Assembly (NCBI GenBank): GCA_006535965.1
Contig: QEAR01000026.1
Location: 180,466 to 244,465, forward strand
From: Spizellomyces sp. 'palustris'
Taxonomy: Eukaryota; Chytridiomycota; Chytridiomycetes; Spizellomycetales; Spizellomycetaceae
Direction: 5' to 3'
Length of the DNA: 64,000 nucleotides
Shown piece after piece: positions 1-11,312 of this stretch. The translations under genes were made by a program, and so were the position numbers. Under the pieces are notes generated by a model. That model saw only the letters and a list, made by a program, of their open reading frames with translations. It was not told the origin of the DNA and searched no databases. Numbering within the stretch: position 1 is the stretch's first letter; each line of letters starts with the position of its first letter.

Positions 1-2495
1 GGAGGATGGGAGAGACTGTTCCGGGGTGCATGTTGGGAGGGTTGACAGGGAATCCTACAGAGGAGGAAGTTCTGTCTTTAGCACGCCTCAACTGCTAGCG
101 AACGACAACGCGAACCTTATAACCGATTATAGCTGTTCGCAATATGCGATTGATGTCCATAATGACATTCAAGTCAACGCCAGCTTCGCCCACATCACCC
201 TGCGCCACCGTTTTCACCATCCTTTGCGGCCCTATTCGTCCACCTTCAGCCTCAGCTGATACTCCAGGAACAGCATCTTCCCTTTCACGTGTAGAAGTAG
301 GTTGTCTGACCTCAGCAGATGCGGTTCCAGTACCATCACCCTGCAAGCTGGACTTGACCGCATTCACATCTAATACGGATTCCGATCCTCGATCCTTGAG
401 TTTAGGCACAGGAGAGAGAATAGGCGCGACATGCTCCGTGTGGTCCAAGATAGTGAACCGCCTGATAACTCCCTCATTCCCTTCCTCAACGGAATGGATC
501 GACACAGCAGTTGGCTCAATATCGTTCGCATCGCGCCGATGGGGCATTTTGTTTCTATGTGCAGCTTGGAGAGCAGTATAGCTGCGAAGCTCTAAGCTTT
601 CGATTATAACGTCAGAGGGGTCCTTTTGAACCAGCTTGGACACTTCGCGCTCCTTTTGAGATGTCAAGAGGAGAAGATTTTGATGTAATCGGTGGGACTC
701 TGAAAGTGCCTTATCGGGAATTTGATTCAGAAAGTGAACAAATCTCATACAAGCATGCGGCCAGAAGCCTACCATCAACTTCTTGACAACAATCTCATTC
801 AAGTCCGTATCTTCCATTTCATCAACTTGTTTCCTCATCTCGATAAATGGATCGTCCGCAAGCTCGAAAGTTCCGTTCAAGACTCCACTCTGATCTCGCC
901 ATTGGAAGTCTGGTCTCTTCACCTCGAAAAACGCCCGTAAAAACTCGACGGTGTTGCAGGGGAAAATGCCGTAGAGTAGCGTGAAGTAGTTCTCGATGGA
1001 TTCAGCAATCGCGACGTGGGTATATTCTGTAAGAATAGTATCGACAGCTATTTGTTGTTCTTCAATTTCAGGCCGGTGAGTGACATGATGCGACCGTCTG
1101 CTGGTGAGATTGAGAGTGATCGAATAGGTGGATTCCCAATATACGAGTCGCAGCAGGATGGCTAGTAGATCGTTCAGAATATCTACTAATCGTCCTACAA
1201 TTGACGGCATGAGGACGGTGAGGAGCGTTACTATAGAGCATATAATTCCCGGATTGGTATCTTTCTGTAGCGCAATGGTCGAAGAGAGAAGTTAAACGTC
1301 TTCTTCGGGCATTCGGTTTCGATATTCAGCGCCTATTTACCATGGCACTGCTCAAAATGGTATGAAACAGTTTGCTTTCGTGGATATAATAGAGTGGTGC
1401 TTCCTAGTATCGTGTCGAAATTGTGCGAATTACGTTAACAATCCATGCATCTTCAATTCCAAGCTGGACACCCCACATACCTCACGCCGCCCAAATTTGA
1501 TCAGAAACACAAGAACATGCATACGATGTTGCTTGTTCACACAGTATTCATTCAACAAGTCAAAAAAGTCCTATTGCAAGGTATGCGCAATGTCAAACCT
1601 CTTATTCAGGAAGAAATACAAACGTGCGGTATAGGTGCACGCTGCCAGCACTTGGACATAATCTGATAGAAGTGGGCAGCAATAGGCAAACTCAAGGCTC
1701 TTGTACTGAGACCATTCCCATAGTCATCCGCAGGTACTCAGCTTTGGGGTACGATATTACCTTTGGTCTTGCAACCCCAAATTGGATCAGGACTCGTTCC
1801 AAATTGTTTGCGCATACGGTGTCCCAGAATGCTCCAATCTTTCTATTAGCCCGCTCGGAAATTGGTATAGGTGTTACGCCGCCCGGGCCAAATTCTTTGA
1901 TACTCGTCTGCCCTCGCTCCCAAACCAAAGCTCGCTCCGCCAAGTAGGACCCCACAATCGCACGTCGAAACTGTTCAATTCCAGGCAGATTTCCGATATT
2001 CTGGGCCCATGACCAATGCTCATAAGACAGCAATTCGACGGTAATACTTGTTACACGATCTACCAAAGGTCTCCATCTCCCTGTCGTTAGCACCGACTTC
2101 ATAAAACTCTCCCACCAATCTGCTATAAACCGCGACGGATCATATATGGGCAATAGCTTTTGTAACCATGCGACCAGGACCAGCAATTTTGTATCCTCCC
2201 CCGCGATCTGCTCCGAACCCAATCGGTACACGCCCCTATGCGATTGGGTATCTTTGGGTGCAAATGTAGAGCGATAAAGCGAAACAAGTTCTGTTGCAAG
2301 TTTATCCACAGAAGAATGGAAGGTAGGTGGGGAGACGGGGTGGTGAGTTATGTAGTTGTGGAGCGTTGAGAATGTTTTGGATGCATCAATGCGCGGGGGA
2401 GTTTCGAGTAGGAGGTCGGACGTAGAAGCTTTCAGGTCATTGGCAATGAGTGCGAGGACGTCGCGGGTGGACATTGAAGGAGGTTGAAAGTGCAA
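1..2495 (-). CDS. TSC1: Hamartin (TSC1), 3' end beyond left edge
   Basis: Scaffold subunit of the TSC complex, which restrains Rheb-TORC1 signalling. The gene is spliced. Exon 1 (2495-1761) carries the helical N-terminus. A short exon (1570-1481) encodes DFFDLLNEYCVNKQHR, and exon 1403-1341 encodes APLYYIHESKLFHTIL. From 1264 the protein reads through IVTLLTVLMP and IENYFTLLYGIFPCN, matching the hamartin core LYGMYPCNFVSFLR. An insert of about 25 residues sits between LVYWE and the LYG motif. The 1571-1760 stretch is one 190-nt intron or hides another small exon. A 44-nt intron (115-72) probably leads to a further exon running off the window, so the coiled-coil C-terminus is not seen. A second Met at 2474 is an equally good start. 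It lies head to head with ALG8. Family assignment is firm; the exact start and the last intron are inference. Confidence 0.85.
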
Positions 2496-2623
2496 TGGCG
2501 AGAAAAAGCGAGCAAGTCAATGTGAACGACCAGCTCACGGCGTCATTTAAATATATTTGGAACTTATGCAAGTGGCTGTGAACCTTAATAACGCGCTCCT
2601 GTTCTCGGTTCTCGTCTCGCCCC
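2496..2623. promoter_or_regulatory. Compact divergent promoter TSC1/ALG8
   Basis: Only 128 bp separate the start codons of TSC1 (minus) and ALG8 (plus), or 149 bp if TSC1 starts at 2474. All core promoter and 5' UTR sequence for both genes must lie here or inside the genes. No clear TATA box is seen. Confidence 0.6.
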
Positions 2624-4815
2624 ATGGGCACTCAATCTGCGATGCATCAACTCAAGGCGAGCGGAAAGTCACCTAGTTCGACGGATGGTCCTGTCACCGC
2701 AGGGGTGTCGTGGCGGGACTATGCGCCATTTTTCTTCTTTGCACTTCTGGTCAAACTCTTCCTTATCCCGTCCTAGTGAGCTATCCAACTGTATCCTCTG
2801 AACTCCAGAGCTTATAAGCCAAAAGCATAACTAACCGCTCCTTTGCTATTGTAGCCGCTCGACTGACTTTGAAGTTCACCGCAATTGGCTGGCAATAACC
2901 CACAACCTCCCCATTGCCAAGTGGTATTACGAGGTAAGGGCGTTCGATGCAACCACAACGCTATTGTGACTCGAACATTCGAGACATAGGATACCTCAGA
3001 GTGGACCCTAGATTATCCTCCGTTCTTTGCCTGGTTTGAGTGGATACTTTCCCATCCAGCGCGGCTATTCGACTCCAAGATGCTGGAAATAGATAACCTC
3101 AATTACGCCAGCTCTGGTACTGTTCTTTTCCAAAGACTTAGCGTTATGGCGAGCGAGGTGGTTTTCTTTACGGGGGCTTTGAGGTGAGGGTCTTATTCTC
3201 TTATGGATTCTCCCGGCATCTGCATTTAAATGGATACCACCACTAGGGTAGTTCGACACGTTCGAGACAGGCGACATAGGCTCACATTCCTTGGGCTCAT
3301 TTTTTGGAGTCCGGGTTTACTGTTTGTGGACCACATCCATTTCCAATATAATGGGTTTCTGTATGGAATTCAGCTGTTTTCGATATCTGCAATGTTGCAG
3401 GTTTGTTGCTTTCCTTCCGACACGTCATAGCGTTGAATGTTATAAATTCTTTGTTATACAAGAATCAGCCAATTATCGGCGCGATCCTCTTCGCAGCAAT
3501 CTTGAACTTCAAGCACATTTACCTCTACCAAGCGCCAGCTTATTTTATCTATCTTTTACGGAGCTACTGCTTTCGCGCAGGTACGGACGACTTGGCCTTG
3601 CGCAAGGACTTGGTAGCATCGGCGCTTACATTCACGCCAAACAGACCGCTTCTCTTTCCGAAACTTCCTACTTGTTGGCGCGGCAACAATTGGAGTCTTC
3701 ATAGCCTCATTCGGTCCGTTCATTGCACACATACTACAGATCATATCCAGACTGTTTCCCTTCAAACGTGGATTATGCCATGCATATTGGGCCCCTAATT
3801 TCTGGGCTCTGTATGCATTTGGAGATCGAGTTTTGATACATGGTGAGAGGTTCTGCAGTTTTCGACATGAAGGACGGAGGACGAATGGTTGAACGATCGT
3901 TGTGTGCTATGGCAGTTGCTCGTATCATAGGCCTCAGCGCCGGCGTTGAGACCGCGTCACTGACTAGGGGACTTGTTGGAGACACAGTCTTCGGCTTCCT
4001 TCCCGATGTCAAGCCGGTGCATACCCTGCTTTTGACTGTACTTTCTCAAGTGGTGTGGTCCCTGTTATAACGTTCCCGTTCTGCACATGGCTAAAGTGTT
4101 GTTAATTCTAGCCCATATTGATGAAGCTCTGGTCCGATCCGACGCCAGCGCGATTTGTCGATAGTCTCATTCTTTGTGGTTTTGGTTCATTTCTGTTTGG
4201 GTGGCATGTGCATGAGAAGGCTATCTTATTGGTGTTGATTCCATTGAGGTGCGTGCTCTTTGGGTGAGAGCATATTATTCTCGTTTTAATGTTGGGCTGT
4301 TACAGTTTGCTGGTGAGGAAAACACCGGAATACGCACGAATCTTCTATGTTCTATCCTGTACGGGGTATTATTCGCTTTTCCCGCTGTTGTTCAGACCAG
4401 CAGGTGGGTCTTACATGAGAAGGCGTCGTTGCTTGGTGAGGACTTATTTGTGCGTATTTCAGAAACGGTTATCAAGGCCAATACACTGCTTGCATTTGCG
4501 ATGCTTGGACACCATTTCCTGGCGATGCTGCATAGGGTGCAGTAAGTGGTAGCAGTTTCGGTTCTGTCCCGAGCCTTATCTCATGCAGGTCCTGACTTCT
4601 ACAGTGGAAAGTCCAGTCCCCACTTCCAAGTCGCCCCTTGGGAACGAAAATACCTCCAGGGCCTGATACCCCTTTTCCTATACACGGAACTCATCCATCC
4701 AGTTTTCCTAGGCCCAGATAAATTCCAATTTCTCCCACTCATGCTGACATCTATTTATTGCTCAGTTGGAATCCTCTATGGATGGATTATATTATATCGG
4801 TTGGGTATTAGTTAA
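2624..4815 (+). CDS. ALG8: ALG8 dolichyl-P-Glc:Glc1Man9GlcNAc2-PP-dolichol alpha-1,3-glucosyltransferase
   Basis: ER membrane glucosyltransferase that adds the second glucose to the lipid-linked oligosaccharide for N-glycosylation. After a short leader and a first membrane span, the spliced protein reads [20 protein letters not shown], then [20 protein letters not shown] and [17 protein letters not shown], which are ALG8 (not ALG6) signatures; the acidic first lumenal loop is the catalytic region of this family. Several further hydrophobic segments follow across at least six exons. The C-terminus (…[12 protein letters not shown]) ends in a membrane span, as usual. The first intron interrupts the Tyr codon after IPS (donor GTGAGC). 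The start at 2624 is the first ATG in frame and is preceded by a very short intergenic space. Confidence 0.96.
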
Positions 4816-4909
4816 CTAGAAATGCCAAAAAAAGATTATATATATACAAATTCCGAATTGTCCAATGGACGCCCGCATCAGCCGATTTGGTTGACAACAA
4901 ATGAGGTAC

Positions 4910-5788
4910 TTATGAGTGTCCTTGGGAGGTAGTAGTGGCGAAGAGGCGATTGACTAGATCAACGTTTGGGTCGTCTCCTTGGGATAACAAGGGATGGACC
5001 TGCGAATGCCGCGCACTCTGCTTGTATATTGTTAATAAAAAACATCATCCAGTTTGCATTGGCAATGAGTGTGTCACCTTTGGATCTTCCAAACTCGATA
5101 GGGAGTACATTGAGTGGTCCTCACGCCCCTCCTCTGAAAAGATACCCCTAATACTCTCGCTGGATAGGTCTCGTTTTGACACTTCCGGAACTTTATATAC
5201 GGGATCTGAGGAGCCACACTGATGAGACCGAAGCCACACATGACCAGCATCGTAGGATTGAGCTGCCATGGTAATTGTACTTACCACCCTTAATAAGCTT
5301 CATTTCAATTGTCACCTTGATGATTGAATTGACTCTTGATTCCTGCAGCAGATACCGCCTTGATGTTGATCGAGACGCTGCATATTCCGCAAGGTTAATT
5401 GAAACCATTCCAATGTCTTCGGTGCTTTTCCCCGCATTGACCGTCTGCCGTATGTAGAGAATCAGTTCGCATGGAAGAAGGACACCGTCCTTTCCAATGA
5501 TCATTGTCGGGTCAAGTCGGAAGGTACAGTCCCACGAGGCGACATGCTCTTTTACTACCACTCTGCGCAAGGGAGAATAGGGAAAAGTTTGTTTATACTG
5601 GTGTAAAGTGGACATGGACAGTTTCGCCGTACTCACTTATGGGTTAGTCCCTCATAGTTTCCACCGTTCTTTAGTTTCCATTTAACAAAATAAAGTCCGC
5701 TGACGTATGGGAGGTTTGTAAGGTCGTGGACGTGACAGGTTGCTTCAAACTTGACTTTGCGGGATTTCGGGACGAAGAAGGAGGTCAT
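4910..5788 (-). CDS. NT-C2 domain protein, EEIG1/FAM102-like
   Basis: About 220 residues. The protein starts MTSFFVPKSRKVKFEA and continues HVHDLTNLPYVSGLYFVKWK, the opening of the NT-C2 (EEIG1/EHBP1 N-terminal) domain, a membrane-associated C2 variant. Three introns give a consistent frame: a 74-nt intron after LTHK, then VVVKEHVASWDCTF; a second after MKLIKG, giving DPVYKVPEV; and a third leading to the C-terminal DDPNVDLVNRLFA. The frame stays open upstream to an ATG at 6022, which would add 78 residues of low-conservation sequence. I prefer 5788 because the domain begins right after it. Animal relatives act in estrogen-regulated signalling and membrane contact or trafficking; the fungal role is not known to me. 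It runs divergently from the MDV1-like gene. Confidence 0.82.
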
Positions 5789-6022
5789 GGTCAAAAAACT
5801 TCCGATGGGATGTTCGGACGCTAGCCGGAGGTGTAAAGAAGGAAAGCGGGGAGGACGAGTATCCTCTTCGTCGATGGTTTTGCACAGCCTCTTGTCTCCA
5901 ATTCCTCGTGAAGCGTTGATGGTCACGGCTTTTGAATTGTCCCCGTTGTTCGCCGATTTAGTAGCCGATGAATCAGCAGCTTTCGATAAATGGTGACGTT
6001 TAGGTTCCAATGGCCGGTTCAA

Positions 6023-6518
6023 TCCATTCCCAAATCAAGGATGAGGTCTGAACTGTCCAACTGTTTGAGCTTGTCGCCTTTCTTGCTTTTTTCTCAAGCC
6101 AACGACAGCGTATTCCCTTCATTCCGAGGGTCCTCGGTCTTTGGTTGGGCTGTCAAAAGCTCCGTTTATATAGTGGTCGGAGAGCGGGGAACCTGGCCGT
6201 GTGTGTAATTTGTTCTCATTCATCGCCTTTTTGAAAACACGAAAGCCGCAAAACTGGCAACTACAGCAGTGGAAATGAACTTGCGCTTTGAGAGTGACGC
6301 CTGGGCTCCCGCTCCGGTCCCAGTAGGGGAAGACAAGGTGTGGAGAGAAGTCGAGCAGGAAAAGGAATGGTCAGAACGAGCAAAAGGTGAGGGGGGTCCC
6401 GCGATGGGGAAGGCTGTGGCACATTTGCCTTGGTTCCTTGCGAGCTGTATCATGGTCGCCATGCGCAGCGGGTATCTTTCAAATAGTTGCTTACGTTCGT
6501 CCTCTTTACTCTTCAGAC
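6023..6518. promoter_or_regulatory. Intergenic region between NT-C2 gene and MDV1
   Basis: About 500 bp upstream of two divergent genes. Open frames on both strands cross it (for example minus 6462-6220, whose product ends in a hydrophobic stretch and a basic tail), but none shows family features. I read it as shared promoter and 5' UTR sequence. Confidence 0.4.
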
Positions 6519-8940
6519 ATGTCAGTGCCAGCGCTCGGTGGACTTCGACGTACGAGCTTTGGAGGCCTGGCACCAGCATTTCTGCAGCGAAAGGATTCTA
6601 CCTTGGAAAATGGCTTGAACCCGTGGAAGTCCTTTCTGACAGCAGCATCATCAACATCTTCCGTTAGTATGATACCACCTGACCTTTTCGCTGTTAGTCA
6701 AGGAGCAGCTGCGGTCCCAGCTGAAGTCGTATCCGCCTTTGCGCGGCAATTCTCTGAAGCCGAGACGTCGGGAGATGAGTCTAGTGTGATTGAATTTTCC
6801 GATGGGAGGTGAGCGTCTAGCGCATAGTATTTGGCCAGTGAATCCTGACAATTAACCATGTTCCTGTGTGATGAAGTGACGCGGGTTCGGTTCATCGGTC
6901 TCGATCGCGATCTCCTTCTAAACCTCGGCGGAGGTCCTCCATAGTATCCCTGAGGAGCCTGCCTCGAGTTCCTGAACTTTCGACCGAACGTCCCATTTCT
7001 CCCCTTACCCTTGAGGATAATTCCGTACACTCTTCTACAGCCACCCTCGTTGAGGCGACCTCGACATCCAACAGTGATACTTTGAAAGTACCAAGTGTAT
7101 TTGAAAGCACTGATGACACAGCTGATTCAGATGCAGAAGAGTTATCGACGGAGAGCTCTATTACATTCTATCAAGGCTTTCGTGCCCTTCACCCCAAGTT
7201 GGCAACGCCATCCAACCCATCATCGCCTCGCTCCGTTGGCTTGAGACTGAGTCAATCGACCGAGTTGGATTTTCCACGATCTCCTAACCCCTCATACAGG
7301 GCCCCGCCGGCTGCCAAACACCTTCCAGAAAAAGCACGGATTCATGCGGCGTCCATCAATAACATTGCCCGACTATTTTCTGAACTGTTGAATGAACGTG
7401 ACTCGGTGCTGCACGAAAGTGAAAAACTAGAAGGACAACGGACGGCAATATCTGACGAGTTGAGACAGATTGAAGATCTCCTTACCGAATTGGGACGACG
7501 AAAGCACGAATTGTCGGGCAAATTAAAACGAGTAGTTGAAAAAGAAGACAAAGTCAATCAGATGTTGGATGACCTGGATGCAAGGATATCGTCCATTGGT
7601 GATGAGACCATGTCATTTGAGCGAACCATTCGCACTTTGAAAGGTCGCTCAGCTTCGATTGCGGCTGATGTAGAGACGGATGACGAGGCACCTGAGATAC
7701 AGCCGAACACGTGCTATAAAACCCTCTATGGGCATAGCGATAGCGTCGAATGCCTCGACTTTGATATGCCCTACGGAACCTTAGTAACTGGATCCGCTGA
7801 CAGGTCAGTTAGGGTGTGGGATTTGAGTAGCCACCGATGTGCGGCTTTGCTGCAGGGCCATACTGGTAAGCCTTCTGTTGTGATTGCGGGGTTCTCTAAA
7901 GCTTGATACTGAGCCACGACACGTCTAGGTTGGGTCCGAGCTGTGCAAGTGAAGGGCCAAGTATTGATGTCAGGATCAGGGGATCACAGCATTCGTCAAT
8001 GGAACCTTTCAAATCTGCCACCACTTCCAGCAGCACCTCCTGGGAATCTTGCCTCATCCCCTTTCTATACGCCAGAAGCTGATGAAGTTTGTGTACATAT
8101 GTTCCGAGGGCATACTGGCGGGGTCGGCTGTTTGATGTTCGATGACCAGTGGCTAGTTAGTGGGAGTGTCGACAAGACAGTTCGCCAATGGGATCGCGAG
8201 ACCGGAAATGAAGTTGCGGTTCTGCGAAGTGAAAAATGGGTCGATGGAAATCACATGGACAAGGTTGACCGGCTACTGATTGGAGACTTCCCCTCCATGG
8301 ATGACCGATCCGGATTAGGGGAGGCCGAGGACGGCCAAGGCATTATTTCGAAACGTGGATTCAAGTTGTATAATGTTGGCGGGCATGTTGGTGCCTTGCA
8401 GTTCTGGCATCATGCTCTTGCTGCGGGATATGGGGACGGGGTCGTGCGATTGTGGGATTTGAGGACCGGCAAGTGCCACCGTGAGCTGGCTGGACATCTT
8501 GCGGCGGTTACCACCCTGAAATTTGATCAAGCACATGTAATTTCGGGTAGTGTAGATAAAACGGTCAAGGTGGGTACCTGACAAGATGGTCTTTATGTCT
8601 CAACTGTACTAATATCTCTTGTATGTAGGTGTGGGATTTACGCACAGGAGAAGCTGTCGACGAAGTTCGATTTGACGGTTGTGTAAATGACCTGCATCAT
8701 GACATGTTTAGAATAGTCGTAGCGGCAGGCTCCAAGGATGTGCAGGTACGGATCGTGCGTGTGAGGTCATTGGTAGATCACACAACTCAAATATTCTCTT
8801 GAATTCAGATCTATAATCGGACGACATCCGTCATCAAAAGTCTCGAAGGCCATTCAAAGCCTGTGCGATCGCTGCGACATATGGATGACACACTTATCTC
8901 CGGAGGGATGGATACCACTGTACGCATTTGGCGGATCTAG
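6519..8940 (+). CDS. MDV1: Mdv1/Caf4-like WD40 mitochondrial division protein
   Basis: Adaptor that links the dynamin-related GTPase Dnm1 to Fis1 on the mitochondrial outer membrane. The spliced product of roughly 690 residues has an N-terminal region with FLTAASS and PPDLFAVSQGA, a Ser/Pro-rich linker with an RSRSRSPSKPRRR stretch, and a long coiled coil (NERDSVLHESEKLEGQR to EDKVNQMLDDLDARIS). A C-terminal WD40 propeller begins CYKTLYGHSDSVECLDF and ends DTTVRIWRI. Repeats show the GH...WD spacing (GSADRSVRVWDL, GSGDHSIRQWNL, GSVDKTVRQWD). Coiled coil followed by seven WD repeats is the Mdv1/Caf4 architecture. Introns are small; one splits the linker near 6811 and others fall inside the propeller. 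Fzo1, the fusion GTPase of the same organelle, lies 22 kb away. Confidence 0.9.
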
Positions 8941-9710
8941 ATCTAGCGATCAGATTCGTCCCAAGTTACAGGACAAGCTTGGATCGTCCAAGATGTATAT
9001 TATAGAGAGATGGTTGGTAGGCTGTGGAGAAGGTCAAGAGGAAAATGATTAGGAAAACGCTGTCTTGTGTGTATTGCGCCGGTTTGAAAGTCTGTGCTTG
9101 GAGGTGTAGTGGTTGTCGGTAGGGGACTGAGTCTGTCCCATTTTCCTCTTCTTCTATTATATATTATATATATTGCGCGGGATGGGTAGGGGCTGCAATT
9201 CATTCCACCAAAAAGTCGTTCTCGTCGTCGTTCATATGCAATTTATCCCAAAAAGGATAAATATCTTTATGCCCATTGGATAGAAACACGTGACATGTTT
9301 CGGTCGAATTGCCCTTTGGAGCTTTGAGCTTTGGGCTTTGGGGCGAATTGCAGAGGAAGAGTTCTTTCCAACAAAAGCATATCCGCGAGTATTTTCTTCG
9401 TGGTCGCAATCCCCTCCCACTAGGTGAGTGCATATACGACAAGTAAACAGACGGGTGGGGGGACTCTGGAGGAGAACAGGGCGCCCATGTGGGGAATGGT
9501 AGAGGATTCGCCGAGCATTTTGACTGACCATTTGTGTCCTTCTCGTTGGTATCCATCCGTTGCTTTCAACTCGACGATTTTTCCCCTTTCCCTTATCATC
9601 GATCCATCCATCCATCCATCCATCGCCATCGAAACTCCTCTTCTTACTGGCCTTGTCATTGCGCTGACCTCCCCACATACCTTGCACATAATCGTCCCGT
9701 AGCAGTCGTC
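8941..9710. other. Intergenic: MDV1 3' flank and RPL17 promoter
   Basis: A 770-bp stretch without a supportable gene. It holds an AT-rich run near 9160-9175, a short (ATCC)n microsatellite at about 9600-9626, and pyrimidine-rich sequence upstream of the ribosomal protein gene. Open frames on both strands here have no recognisable content. Confidence 0.6.
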
Positions 9711-10724
9711 ATGGTCCGGTATGTTACATCGCATGAGGAATTGAACCTCTGCTTCATTGTGGGACTAACAAAACGCTTGTCTGAATAGTTACGCTGCCGT
9801 TCCCGAGAACCCCGCCAAGTGTGAGTGCTCTTAGACTTTTTGTGGATGGTTGGCGGCGGGCGAGTTGACAATTATAGATTTTGGAGGAGCTATGTGGAGG
9901 AGGCGGTGTAATTGTGGATAGCGAGCTGGAATGGAGTGGGGGCGGCGCGGGAGGATAAAAGGATGTAGGCCATGGTCAACTCATTGGAATGGAGGATCAT
10001 TTGTTGGACATGTGGAAATCCCGGAAACTTGTGGTCTGTCATGTATTGATCGACCTTCCTCTTTTAGCCGCCAAGGCGCGTGGCTCCTACCTTCGCACCC
10101 ACTTCAAGAACACTCGAGAAGTGGCCAAGACCATCTCCGGCATGAAGCTTCGTAAGGCCGTTGCGTTCCTTAGCGACGTGAAGGAGCACAAGCAGGCTGT
10201 TCCCTTCCGCCGGTTCTCGGGTGGTGTTGGTCGCACGGCGCAGGCTAAGGTCTGGGGTGTAACTCAGGCGAGGTGGCCCGAAAAATCTTGCGAGTTCATG
10301 TTGGGTCTCCTTAAGAATGCTGAGAGTAACGCTGAGGTGCGCTACTTTCTTTCGGTGCATGGATTGTAGATAAACTTTGGCTAAACCTTTGTGCAGGTCA
10401 AGGGTCTCAACATCGACAACTTGGTCGTTCGTCACATTCAGGTCAACCAGGCCCCCAAGCAGCGCCGTAGGACTTACCGTGCCCACGGTCGTATCAACCG
10501 TATGTATTTAGCACGTGTGAAAAAGTTTCTAGAGTGCTTGAGCGGTATATACTTACCCATGTTTTCTAGCCTACATGAGCCACCCCTGCCACATTGAGTT
10601 GACTCTTGTTGAGGAGGAGAAGCAGGTTCAGAGGGAGGAGCAACAGCTGGTGCAAAAGCTGTCCAAGAGGAGACAGGCTCGCGCCCGGGTTCAGGCTGCT
10701 CGTGCACCCGCTGCCACTGCTTAA
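9711..10724 (+). CDS. RPL17: 60S ribosomal protein L17 (uL22)
   Basis: Large-subunit ribosomal protein lining the exit tunnel. Five exons: the first coding exon is only 8 nt (ATG GTC CG), joined to [12 protein letters not shown] 247-nt intron (9821-10067) follows, then [17 protein letters not shown] and [50 protein letters not shown]. The next exons read [20 protein letters not shown] with [10 protein letters not shown], and finally [16 protein letters not shown] with a basic Ala/Arg-rich tail. All uL22 signatures are present at the expected length (about 185 residues). The long intron was checked for C/D-box snoRNA motifs and none stood out. A gene finder would probably miss the first micro-exon. 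Confidence 0.98.
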
Positions 10725-10963
10725 GTGATGATAAAGTACCGATTTGGTGTAATATATTCTCGGTTGCTTGTTTGCTGGAAGTGAATTTTCTTGCATAATT
10801 TTTCATATTATTTGTGGACTCGTTTTCCTTGAGCCCGACATGGCTGTTGTGTTGTAGAGTGCTGTATACAATCACGTGATTTATACAGGCTATCCCCGTA
10901 GATCTCACCAGCAAGACCATCGCCATCTGTGTTGCCATCCAGTCGCTCTCCCACTGCTGAATT

Positions 10964-11131
10964 ATGGACGCGACAACCATAAACAAGTACTTTCCCCTCA
11001 TCCTGTTAGGCGGACTCTTTTCTGGCGTTATTCTCCTGCGAATAGTACAGGCACTGGGAGTATTTGGTGGGTTTAAGGGGAGCAGAGTGCTTCCACCGCC
11101 TCCCGGTGTGAAGATTCAAAAGAAGGATTGA
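10964..11131 (+). CDS. Small single-pass membrane protein, 55 residues, unrecognised
   Basis: An intronless ORF of 55 codons starting MDATTINKYFPLILLGGLFS, with one clear hydrophobic segment (about residues 10-33: FPLILLGGLFSGVILLRIV) and a Gly/Pro-rich basic end (SRVLPPPPGVKIQKKD). It sits in the 590 bp between RPL17 and the 3' end of MOT1. The composition (hydrophobic span, then PPPP and a lysine tail) looks like a real small membrane protein rather than random sequence, but no family was recognised. The strand fits an independent gene downstream of RPL17. Chance occurrence cannot be excluded at this length. Confidence 0.5.
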   Translation: MDATTINKYFPLILLGGLFSGVILLRIVQALGVFGGFKGSRVLPPPPGVKIQKKD

Positions 11132-11312
11132 AGTTGCGACGCTGGCGCCTTTGTTGGTGCAGGATGGACAAGGTCTTATCCAACGTAGGTGATGGAAAAT
11201 AACGGAGCAAGAAGTATGCAAAATTCGTAATTTCATTAACATGTACACAGGTCGAAGCACTACCAAGCTAAAAAGCCAAGAAATACAATAAGAAAATCAA
11301 CAATATTACAAG

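Noticed and set aside
5190-5287. A 22-nt intron in the NT-C2 gene
   Set aside because: A later acceptor (CTCCTCAG) gives a normal intron of about 79 nt in the same frame and yields the expected DPVYKVP sequence.
6220-6462. Minus-strand ORF ending in a hydrophobic tail and KRR, resembling a tail-anchored protein
   Set aside because: It lies in the promoter/5' UTR between two divergent genes, has low-complexity Ser/Pro content and no family features.
9821-10067. A snoRNA in the long RPL17 intron
   Set aside because: RPL17 introns host C/D snoRNAs in animals, but no convincing RTGATGA and CTGA boxes with terminal pairing were seen.
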